Source: a bacterium (GTDB lineage: Bacteria > Hinthialibacterota > Hinthialibacteria > OLB16). From it: a DNA stretch of 64,000 nt. A model generated the notes under the pieces. It saw only the letters and a list, made by a program, of their open reading frames with translations, did not search any database and had not been told where the DNA came from. The position numbers and the translations under genes were made by a program. The stretch lies in NCBI GenBank assembly GCA_022072055.1, contig JAJVIK010000018.1, forward strand, positions 22,382 through 86,381. The letters are read 5' to 3'. This document shows positions 32,618 to 40,087 of the stretch, piece after piece. The stretch's first letter is position 1, and each line of letters begins with the position of its first letter.

Positions 32618-33766
32618 ATGGGAAATTCCGCTGGAACCCTGATGTCGCTTGATTTTGCCGAACTGGCCTCCCGTCCGATTTCGAAAGAAAGCCCGGTCCC
32701 CCTCTATGCCCAAGTTCAGGAGATTCTAAGCAATTTTATCCTCGAAAAGGCTCTGTCCGAAGGGGCCGAGTTCCCGACGGAGGCGCAGCTTTGCGAGATC
32801 TTTAAGGTCAGCCGGATCACCACCAAGCGGGCGTTGGATGAGCTGGTTCGGGAGGGGTTGATCCGGCGGGTCAAGGGGGTCGGGAATTTTGTTTCGGCCC
32901 CCGAGGAGGAGCTCGCCCCAAAACTTAAGAACTATGGTTTGATCGCGGAAGGGTCCTTTGACCTGTTCGCGAACAACTTTTACTCCAAGGTCTTCCAAGG
33001 GATCTATGAGAGCGTCAACCTGGAAGGAGGGAGTTTGATCTTCGCGCTTTCGGATCGTTCGGTGTCCAATGGGGCGAGTCTCCCGGTGCTGCTTCAAGCC
33101 CGTTCCATCTCCGGGTTGATTGTCCTGGGGTGCCTGGAGGAGGGTCTCCTGCTCTCGCTCAAGGAGCTGCGAGTCCCGATCGTTCTGGTGGACGACAACC
33201 GTTCGGGATTCAATCGGGTGGTGACCGACAACGCCCAGGGGACCGAGACCGCGATTCGCTATCTGGTGAAGAAGGGGCACGCGAAGATCGGCTTGGTGAC
33301 CTCCGATCTCACCACCAGCTTCCGGGAGCGCACGCAGGGGTATGCGCGGGCGATGAAACATCACGGTCTCTCCTCGCGCCCGGAATGGATCCGGATCGTG
33401 GAGCGGACCGAGGACCCGCATATACACCAGGTGTTTGGAGACCTATTGAGGTTGCCTGAGGGGGAGCGCCCCAGCGCGGTGTTCGCGGTCAACGATCATT
33501 TCGCCCTCAATGGCGTCCGAGCCGCCGCGGCACTGGGACTGCGGGTGCCCGAGGATGTGTCCATCATGGGTTTCGATGACACTCCGTTCGCCAAGGCCGC
33601 AACACCCAATCTGACCACCATCCGGGTTCAGAATTTCCGCATGGGCGAGCTTGCGGTCGCGGCGCTTCATCGCCTCATGGAAACCCGCCGCTCCGAGATC
33701 GAATGCATCGTGATGCCCACCGAATTGGTGGAGCGCGATTCGGTCGGGCCTCCGCGCGAGGCGTGA
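32618..33766 (+). CDS. GntR-type regulator with LacI-like effector domain
   Basis: 382 residues from the ATG at 32618 (GGAG ten bases upstream); the ATG at 32642 is an alternative. Residues ~17-90 form a GntR winged helix: PVPLYAQVQEILSNFIL, FPTEAQLCEIFKVSRITTKR, LIRRVKGVGNFVS. The rest is a LacI/PBP1-type sensor (VFQGIYESVNLEGGSLIFAL, VPIVLVDDNRSGFNRVV, PSAVFAVNDHFALNGVRAA, VSIMGFDDTPFAKAATPNLT). This AraR-like fusion usually answers to a sugar. Its divergent neighbour encodes a secreted carbohydrate-binding-like protein, a probable target. Confidence 0.9.
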   Translation: MGNSAGTLMSLDFAELASRPISKESPVPLYAQVQEILSNFILEKALSEGAEFPTEAQLCEIFKVSRITTKRALDELVREGLIRRVKGVGNFVSAPEEELAPKLKNYGLIAEGSFDLFANNFYSKVFQGIYESVNLEGGSLIFALSDRSVSNGASLPVLLQARSISGLIVLGCLEEGLLLSLKELRVPIVLVDDNRSGFNRVVTDNAQGTETAIRYLVKKGHAKIGLVTSDLTTSFRERTQGYARAMKHHGLSSRPEWIRIVERTEDPHIHQVFGDLLRLPEGERPSAVFAVNDHFALNGVRAAAALGLRVPEDVSIMGFDDTPFAKAATPNLTTIRVQNFRMGELAVAALHRLMETRRSEIECIVMPTELVERDSVGPPREA

Positions 33767-33767
33767 T

Positions 33768-34616
33768 TCACTCCGCCAGCATCTCCAGCGCCAGCATGGC
33801 GGAGTTCCGCGCCGCGACCTCCATGAACTTGTCGATATCCGCTTCGGCGCGGCTGTCCGCGAAGTCGCTGATTCCGCGGATGATGACGCAAGGGACCTTG
33901 AACTGGTGGCAGACCTGCGCGACCGCCGCGCCCTCCATCTCCACCGCGTCCGCGCCGAGACCCTCGCGCAGTTCCCTGCGCTTTCCGGTCGAGGCGATGA
34001 AGGTGTCCCCCGAGGCGACCACTCCGCTCGTGACGCGAGGTTTTCGCCGCGTTCCGTCCACGACCGCCGCCATAAGGGCGACTCGCGCGGCGGCTAGCTC
34101 CGCGCGCGCGAGCAACTTTGTGTCGGCGGGGAAGCCTGTGGGGTTACGGGTCCCGGTAATCGGATTGGCGAATCCCCGGCGCGAGATCCCGTCGTCCGTC
34201 CATGTTCCCAGGTCATGTTGCGCCATGGTCGCCCCAATCACGACATCCCCCGGAAGGAGGTCGGGGCTGACCGCTCCCGCCACTCCCGTGAAGATCAAGC
34301 GCGTGGGCCGGAAGCGTTCGATCAGGAGCGCTGAGGCGATGGCCGCGTTGACCTTGCCGACTCCCGACTTGGCGAGCACGACCTTATTCTCGCCGATACT
34401 TCCGGTTGTGAAGGTCAACCCCAGGAGATCGTGGTCCTTGGGTTCCATCAGCCGATCTTTTACCAGGGAAATCTCGGCGTCGCAGGAGCCGAGAACCGCG
34501 GTGAGGACTCCACCCGTTTCAGCCATCGCGGAAGGGGAAGGCAGCGCGAGAGAAGCTGTCGCCAGGAAGACCAGAAGCGCGCGGGGATTCGCTCGAAAGA
34601 GGGTGAATTCCGTCAT
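33768..34616 (-). CDS. mtnN: MTA/SAH nucleosidase-like protein with signal peptide
   Basis: 282 residues; the enzyme body (from about residue 36) matches 5'-methylthioadenosine/S-adenosylhomocysteine nucleosidase. Motifs are LAKSGVGKVNAAIASALLIE, LIFTGVAGAVSPDLLPGDVV, SGDTFIAS, the substrate-binding DAVEMEGAAVAQVC and the catalytic-Asp segment IIRGISDFAD. The first 32 residues are a typical signal peptide (ALLVFLATASLALPSPSAMA), so the protein should be exported. The family is normally cytoplasmic. Exported relatives are known in some bacteria, possibly to scavenge nucleosides. It converges with the regulator gene, one base between stops. Confidence 0.88.
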   Translation of the reverse strand: MTEFTLFRANPRALLVFLATASLALPSPSAMAETGGVLTAVLGSCDAEISLVKDRLMEPKDHDLLGLTFTTGSIGENKVVLAKSGVGKVNAAIASALLIERFRPTRLIFTGVAGAVSPDLLPGDVVIGATMAQHDLGTWTDDGISRRGFANPITGTRNPTGFPADTKLLARAELAAARVALMAAVVDGTRRKPRVTSGVVASGDTFIASTGKRRELREGLGADAVEMEGAAVAQVCHQFKVPCVIIRGISDFADSRAEADIDKFMEVAARNSAMLALEMLAE

Positions 34617-34699
34617 GGATTTGGCTACTCTTTCAGGAAATCCTACAGCTCAGTTCTCCGCCTGTCATGCGCGGGGGTTTCCGGAAAGAGGAGTCGCCA

Positions 34700-35458
34700 A
34701 TGTCCACACCTCTCAAAGACCACAAGAAAGACCCCTTTAAGCGGATGGTGATCCTCGGCGAAAGCACGGTCGAGGGCGGGGGGTGGCTGATCCGCAAGGA
34801 GGACCGCTACGCGGATATCGTGGCGCGGCTGATCGGCGAGTGCCAGGGCGCGCCGATTGAATACATCAACAAGGGAATCGGCGCGAACGCCATCTCCCCG
34901 CGCAGTCCGGGGTATCCGGACTCTCGCAAGCCCAGCGCCCTGGAGCGCTACAAGACCGATGTGATCGAGAACCACCCCGACCTTTTCATCCTGGCCTACG
35001 GCCTCAACGACATGCGCGCGGGGATGCCGCTCGCGGAGTTCCGCGAGGACATGGCCACCATCATCCGGGAGGTGAAGGCGGCCTGCGACCCGGTGATGGT
35101 GCTGACCACGATCTACTACATGACGGGTTGGAGGAGCTGGGCCCCTTACGACAAGGGAAGTGTCGAGCTGACTCTCAAATACAACGAGACCATCAAGGGG
35201 TTGGCCGAGGAGTTCGGCTGCATCCTCGCGGATGTCTGGTCCGCCGAAGCCCCGATTGACTGGGCCATTCATTACGATGGGGTTCACGCCAACAAGGTTG
35301 GAAACCTGCTGATCGCCCACAAAGTGTTCGAGGCCATCGCGCGCGGCTGCAGTGGATTGACAAAGCGCGTTTACGAGGAGGACCTCAAGACCAAATGGAC
35401 GGAAGACACGACACGCGCCCGGTCGCACGGCGGCGATCCGTTTGTGAAGACCTGGTGA
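34700..35458 (+). CDS. SGNH/GDSL-type hydrolase
   Basis: 252 residues from the ATG at 34700, with AGAGGAG six bases upstream. The SGNH blocks are in order: block I VILGESTVEGGGW (Ser nucleophile in GES), block II NKGIGANAI (Gly), block III YGLNDMR (Asn) and block V YDGVHANKVGN (Asp-x-x-His). Block I reads GES rather than the usual GDS, a common variant. There is no signal peptide. The family removes acyl or acetyl groups from sugars and lipids; in this glycan-rich region a carbohydrate esterase is plausible. Confidence 0.87.
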   Translation: MSTPLKDHKKDPFKRMVILGESTVEGGGWLIRKEDRYADIVARLIGECQGAPIEYINKGIGANAISPRSPGYPDSRKPSALERYKTDVIENHPDLFILAYGLNDMRAGMPLAEFREDMATIIREVKAACDPVMVLTTIYYMTGWRSWAPYDKGSVELTLKYNETIKGLAEEFGCILADVWSAEAPIDWAIHYDGVHANKVGNLLIAHKVFEAIARGCSGLTKRVYEEDLKTKWTEDTTRARSHGGDPFVKTW

Positions 35459-35532
35459 GGGCATTGCGCGCGCGCGGCGACGGGCGGGAAATCGACCTCT
35501 CCGACATCCGTCTTTTGGAAGCCTAAGTTACC

Positions 35533-35560
35533 TTGACATTGCGTGGCGGTTATGTTAAAT
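35533..35560 (+). promoter_or_regulatory. Promoter of the histidine kinase gene
   Basis: TTGACA (35533-35538), 16-bp spacer, TTAAAT (35555-35560). The predicted start is near 35567, directly at the ATG at 35568, suggesting a leaderless message. Confidence 0.5.
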
Positions 35561-35567
35561 GTTGAAC

Positions 35568-36239
35568 ATGGCTGAGCTCATCCGGGCTTTCCATCACGAT
35601 CTTCGGTCAGTTGTAGGAAACATCCACGCCCATATCCAGTATTTACTGTCAGACCATGCCGGACCTTTGACTGGGGCGCAGCGGGAGAGTCTGGAAACCG
35701 CCGAGTTCAGCTTACGTCGGCTGGCGCTGATGACGGACAACCTGGCCCAGAGTGTGCGCGAGGAGTCCCTCTCCCTCAACCACCGCGAGCCGGTGGATCT
35801 CGAAGCCCTGGCTTTTTCCGTGGTTAAGGCATTCCAGGTGAGCGCGAGCCATGAGGGGATCACGCTTGATTTCGCTCGAAGCGGGGAAGACCCTTGGGTG
35901 CTTGGATCGGAGCTGCTCTTGGGCAGGCTCGCGGACAACCTGGTGTCCAACGCCCTCCGGTATACGCCCCAAGGTGGAAGGGTCTGTGTCACGGTCCGAG
36001 GCGAGCCGGAGTACGTTATCTTGGAAGTCCGCGACACAGGCATCGGGATTCCTCCGCACGAGATTCCGCGCGTCTTCGCGCGCGGCCATCGGACCGAGGC
36101 CGGGCGTGAAAAAAGCCCTGAGGGGATTGGAATCGGGCTGGCGATCAGCGAGGAGATCGCGAGCGCGCATGGGGCGCGGATCGAGGTGGAGTCCGAGGTG
36201 GGGAAAGGTTCCTGTTTCCGGGTGGTGTTTCCCGCCTGA
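35568..36239 (+). CDS. Small soluble sensor histidine kinase
   Basis: 223 residues from the ATG at 35568; an earlier ATG at 35559 would lie inside the -10 box. It has only the kinase core: a dimerisation helix with phospho-acceptor His10 in FHHDLRSVVGNIHAHIQ, then the HATPase domain with N box LADNLVSNALRYTP, G1 DTGIGIPPHEI and G2 GIGIGLAISEEIASAHG. There is no membrane segment, PAS or GAF domain, so the input must come from another protein. No response regulator is adjacent. Confidence 0.87.
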   Translation: MAELIRAFHHDLRSVVGNIHAHIQYLLSDHAGPLTGAQRESLETAEFSLRRLALMTDNLAQSVREESLSLNHREPVDLEALAFSVVKAFQVSASHEGITLDFARSGEDPWVLGSELLLGRLADNLVSNALRYTPQGGRVCVTVRGEPEYVILEVRDTGIGIPPHEIPRVFARGHRTEAGREKSPEGIGIGLAISEEIASAHGARIEVESEVGKGSCFRVVFPA

Positions 36240-36262
36240 CCTAGAGCGACAGTCGGCAAAGG

Positions 36263-37543
36263 CTAATCGCCCTCCCGCCCCTGTCTTCGCGCGCTCTCAT
36301 ACCCCCGGCTCGTGCAATACACCTTCACTTCGTAAGGCTGGAGGCGGAGCACGGTCTCTCCGCCGGTCACCTTCGCGGCTTCCTTCCCATAGAGCAGCTC
36401 AAGAGTCCTCGCTTCCAGGGGCTCGAGGCCCGCGACCACCACCCCCATGTGGCGCTGGTCGTTTTCGTTGACCACCACCAGCAGCCAATCTTCTCCCGCG
36501 CGACGAGCGAAAGCCCGAACGGAATCCGTGACCTCATCCTCCTTGGAGGGAATCACGGTGACCTTGGGTTGCACTCGGTCGGGCGCCACCAGAAACGGTT
36601 GAAGCGCCGACAGTTCGCTCACCAAGCTGTAAAGCGATTCTCGGAAGGACTCGGAAGTGAGGACCTCGGAACCCCAATAGAGAATCCCGGAGGCCCCGTG
36701 CGCGATCACGCTGTAAGCCATGAAACGCGACTCGGCGAAGGTCGGATAGGCCGCCTCCTTGTGGCCGTAATAGTCGCCCAGCTCGTGCCACGAAAAGGCC
36801 TGCATCACCATCCACACCGGTTTACCGCGCCCGATGGCCCCCCAACGGTCCGTGGCGTGGGCCATCCGGCCGACCAATCGCTCCTCCTTCTTGACCGGGT
36901 AGATGTCACACCCGGTGATATCGATCCAATCCATGTAGGCGCGCGCGAATTTGACATCGCTCTCCATCGCCTCGTTGATCCAAAACGGGCGCTTGCGCGC
37001 GTCGAGGGCGCGGATGAGTTCGATCCCCTCGCGCATCTTGGGCAGAATCTCCGACGCCTTCTTTTCCGAGTACTCATAGGCGAGGGGGGTTTGACGCCAC
37101 CATTCATCCCGGGTGGGGTAGATGTTCAATGTGCGGTGGAGGCCGCTATACGCGGTGAAATTCCAAACCACCTCATCCGGCCCTTCCCAGACCGCGAGCG
37201 CGGGGTGGTCTTTCACCGACTCGACCCGCTGGCGCAACTCCTCGGTCGCGCCGCCATCCACTCGGACCGGGAGAACCCCCTGGAGGCCCAAATCCTCCGC
37301 GCGGTCAAGGTCCTCCTTTCCGGTGACTCGCACCAGGTTCACTCCCGCGTCGACCATGCGCCTTGCGGCGCTCTCCTCCTTGGGGAACTCATAGAAGCCG
37401 AGGGGAAAGAGGGTTGCGCCGTCCTTCTCCAGGAAGCCGGACGGCTGCGCGAGAGCGGCGGATGCTCCCACCGCCAGGAGGAGTGTTGGGAGGAGAAGGC
37501 GAGGAAGTCGGACTGTGGTTCGCGTCGGATGAATGGGTCTCAT
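36263..37543 (-). CDS. Secreted TIM-barrel protein, glycosidase-like
   Basis: 426 residues with a signal peptide (LLLPTLLLAVGASAALAQ). Residues ~40-330 read as a beta/alpha barrel of the GH-A type: FPLGFYEFPKEES, GVNLVRVTGKEDLDRA, HPALAVWEGPDEV (possible acid/base near EGPDE), WIDITGCDIYPVK, VWMVMQAFSWHELG and ASGILYWGSEV. A C-terminal beta domain follows from ~340. I do not recognise a specific family and cannot assign both catalytic glutamates. Substrate unknown. Confidence 0.6.
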   Translation of the reverse strand: MRPIHPTRTTVRLPRLLLPTLLLAVGASAALAQPSGFLEKDGATLFPLGFYEFPKEESAARRMVDAGVNLVRVTGKEDLDRAEDLGLQGVLPVRVDGGATEELRQRVESVKDHPALAVWEGPDEVVWNFTAYSGLHRTLNIYPTRDEWWRQTPLAYEYSEKKASEILPKMREGIELIRALDARKRPFWINEAMESDVKFARAYMDWIDITGCDIYPVKKEERLVGRMAHATDRWGAIGRGKPVWMVMQAFSWHELGDYYGHKEAAYPTFAESRFMAYSVIAHGASGILYWGSEVLTSESFRESLYSLVSELSALQPFLVAPDRVQPKVTVIPSKEDEVTDSVRAFARRAGEDWLLVVVNENDQRHMGVVVAGLEPLEARTLELLYGKEAAKVTGGETVLRLQPYEVKVYCTSRGYESARRQGREGD

Positions 37544-37682
37544 GGATCGCCTCGTGGGATTTGCGTCGTTGACATGGAATCGGAGCTATCATCGCATACG
37601 GCGCGGAATTCACTAGACAGAGGTGGGTAAGGGGTTTGAAACCTCTGCTCTTCCCGAGGCGCCCTCACCGATGGAGTCGGGG

Positions 37683-39887
37683 CTACGGCGGTGGGAGTGA
37701 ATAATTCAAGTCGGTCGCGATGGCCCAATCCGGACCACTGGACCCGGGGATATTGTTCGCGAAGTCCGCGACGCTCAGGGTCCCGGTGTAGTTTTCCGTC
37801 CGCTGATGAGGCGTGCCTTCATCCAAAAGGATGTTGATGAACCACCGGACAGTCCTGGCCGGGGTCACCTCGTTCTCACTGAAGTCGATCGCGTAGTGGA
37901 CGCGAATCGAATAGGTTCCAGGCGTTACAATATCGCCCTCGAACGCGCTCAGCCTGTAGGTGGAATTCTCCTCCGATTCATCTTCCTCCAAATGCCCGCC
38001 GCTTGCCGTGTCGGTGTGTTCGTACCAAGCCACTTCACCGTTCGGTTCGACCACATAGAGCGTCATATAGATATTATTCAAGCTCCAGGTGAGAGTCACT
38101 CGAATATTATCCCTGGTGGCGGATGTCGCGGTGGGCGTGGGGGTAATCGTCGCCGTCCCAGTGATGGAGCCGGTGGGAGAAACAGTGGGGGTTTCCGTGG
38201 CCGAGCCGGTGGGCGTGGGGGTTTCCACGGTGGTCCCGGTTTCGGTCGGCGTCACGGTGGTGGTTTGAGTTTCGGTTTCCGTTGGTGTCGAGGTCACAGT
38301 ATCGGTCTTGGTCGGGGTGGGTGAGGCGTCCTGCCGACAAGAGCTGATCCCGGAAGCCAGCGCATCAAACTCCTGATTGGCCATGGTGGAAACGAAAATG
38401 ATGGCGTCGCTGTAGCTGGCTTCCATCGCCCTCAAATTGGCTTTTGCTTCCGCCGAACAGTTATAGGGATTCCCGAATCTGTCACACTTTTCAAGGACAC
38501 CGATTATTCGTTTGATGCGGTCCATGAAATTGTTGATTAGGATTTGGTAACCCTTGATTCTCTTAACATGAATATTGTCTGGGTCGTCGAATGAGGTCAC
38601 GAGGCAGTCGCAAGAGAGCGTGTTACCGGTTAAGAAGACCGCCATCATGTACAGCAGTCCAACCCTGCAACTGAAGTCGGAACAATTGAAACGATTCCTG
38701 GCAATAACCAGTACATCGTTCGCGCAGGCGTTCAGCGCTTCCACGTAAGTCCTGCCTTTGAGGCCGCCTTCACCGACAAACTCCTCGATCAGCTCGGGAG
38801 GCACCCTCGACAAGTCCGCCGTTCCGTTCACCGGTTGGCCATCGATTGATCCGGTGAAGTCAAAGATTGTGTCGCTTACAAAGCTGGCCTGGATGCTGTC
38901 CGGTCCGAGGCCGACCATGAGCGGACGCCCCATCTCGTCGAAGAAGACATCCATCATTCCATCTTCCGCGTCGTTTATCTCCAGCGATGTAATATCGATG
39001 AGATTTCCCTCCGGATCCTTGGTTCCGCGAACAATGGTATCCTCCGGAGAATGGCCGATCACCATGACAACGTCGTCATTGGGGTTGTTATTGATATCGA
39101 CCGATTCGTTAAACCCGCAGAAATCAAATCCCTGCTGGGCGGCGATCAGGACATCCACCAAGTCGGTCCGGCCATCGCCATTGAGATCGCAACCTGCTTG
39201 CTTTGCGCCGTCGATCAGGCGCAGAAGATCGCGCGAATGGTAGGAAGGGTTGCCCGGAGGAGTTGGCGTCCGAGTGAGAGTCGGGAACGTGGGGGTGCGG
39301 GTTCGAGTTGAGACGGGTAAGGTTGCGGTGCGGGTGGGAGTGGGCTGGGGGACCGTTGATGTTCGAGTCGGAGATGGCGGCGCCGGAGTGTCTGTCGGTG
39401 TCGAGGTCGGTGCCGGGACTGTGTGAGTGTGGGTCGGAACCAGGGTCGAAGTGGGCGTGGCGGTCGCGCTCGTTCCCATCAGCGCGCAGACCGTGTAATT
39501 GCCGGTCACCAGACCACCCCCGGCCTTGGAGGTGGCGTAGATTGTGTAATTCCCAAAGGGGGCGTTTGACAGGAAGAAGATCTCAGGATCGGAGGTCGAG
39601 GAATCCACCGAGGTTCCGGGCCCGGGACCGGAGAAGATCAGCAGCGCCTCATCAAAGTCCGGAGAGTCCACGTGAATCGTGAGGGGACCTCCGACCCAAA
39701 GAAGGGTGTAGATGTCCACCCGCGTGCCGGTGTCCTGTAGGATCCCGTCATCGCTCGACAGCGAACCGTTCAGGCACTCACCCGGGTTGAGGGGGGTGAA
39801 TTGGGAGCATGCCGGGAGAATTCCAGATCCCAAACCCAGCAGGGCGAAGACTGGGAGATAGAGCCTAGACCCATTGCGATTTCGCAT
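37683..39887 (-). CDS. Secreted multidomain protein: PPC-like domain, dockerin-like repeat, YfaP/DUF2135-like domain
   Basis: 734 residues with a signal peptide. Residues ~30-135 look like a bacterial pre-peptidase C-terminal domain (DTGTRVDIYTLLWVGGPLTI, NYTIYATSKAGG). A Thr/Pro linker follows, then a dockerin-type calcium motif, CDLNGDGRTDLVDVLIAAQQ, preceded by a helix, HSRDLLRLIDGAKQ. The middle (~290-510) is of unknown type with several Cys. A second TPT linker leads to a C-terminal beta domain resembling YfaP/DUF2135 (VTLTWSLNNIYMTLYVVEPN, GGHLEEDE, PGTYSIRVHY). It is probably surface-displayed. Unlike other secreted proteins here, it lacks the W-x-[LI]-Y tail. Confidence 0.7.
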   Translation of the reverse strand: MRNRNGSRLYLPVFALLGLGSGILPACSQFTPLNPGECLNGSLSSDDGILQDTGTRVDIYTLLWVGGPLTIHVDSPDFDEALLIFSGPGPGTSVDSSTSDPEIFFLSNAPFGNYTIYATSKAGGGLVTGNYTVCALMGTSATATPTSTLVPTHTHTVPAPTSTPTDTPAPPSPTRTSTVPQPTPTRTATLPVSTRTRTPTFPTLTRTPTPPGNPSYHSRDLLRLIDGAKQAGCDLNGDGRTDLVDVLIAAQQGFDFCGFNESVDINNNPNDDVVMVIGHSPEDTIVRGTKDPEGNLIDITSLEINDAEDGMMDVFFDEMGRPLMVGLGPDSIQASFVSDTIFDFTGSIDGQPVNGTADLSRVPPELIEEFVGEGGLKGRTYVEALNACANDVLVIARNRFNCSDFSCRVGLLYMMAVFLTGNTLSCDCLVTSFDDPDNIHVKRIKGYQILINNFMDRIKRIIGVLEKCDRFGNPYNCSAEAKANLRAMEASYSDAIIFVSTMANQEFDALASGISSCRQDASPTPTKTDTVTSTPTETETQTTTVTPTETGTTVETPTPTGSATETPTVSPTGSITGTATITPTPTATSATRDNIRVTLTWSLNNIYMTLYVVEPNGEVAWYEHTDTASGGHLEEDESEENSTYRLSAFEGDIVTPGTYSIRVHYAIDFSENEVTPARTVRWFINILLDEGTPHQRTENYTGTLSVADFANNIPGSSGPDWAIATDLNYSLPPP

Positions 39888-40087
39888 GACAACCTCTTTC
39901 CTCAGGGGAACGATTCGAGGCAGGTCATTTGCGGTGGAATCTCAGTGTGGTTCCGGGCTGAGGGATTCATTTTCGGAGGGGAACTCGGGGCTGTCAACAA
40001 GAAAGAATACGGACAAGCCCCTTCACATCCCCGAAAACATCTAAGGGGGCTCCCCTCGGTCCGGTGGAAGGCTGTGGTTCCTCGGCT
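39888..40087. other. Intergenic region with no gene seen
   Basis: About 200 bp upstream of the multidomain gene and downstream of the gene at 40088. No convincing ORF, hairpin or repeat is visible. Confidence 0.5.

Noticed and set aside
38130..38330. Regular short repeats that could look like a CRISPR or minisatellite
   Set aside because: They are codon repeats of a Thr-Pro-Thr linker inside a coding frame, with no unique spacers. The same holds for 39240-39470.
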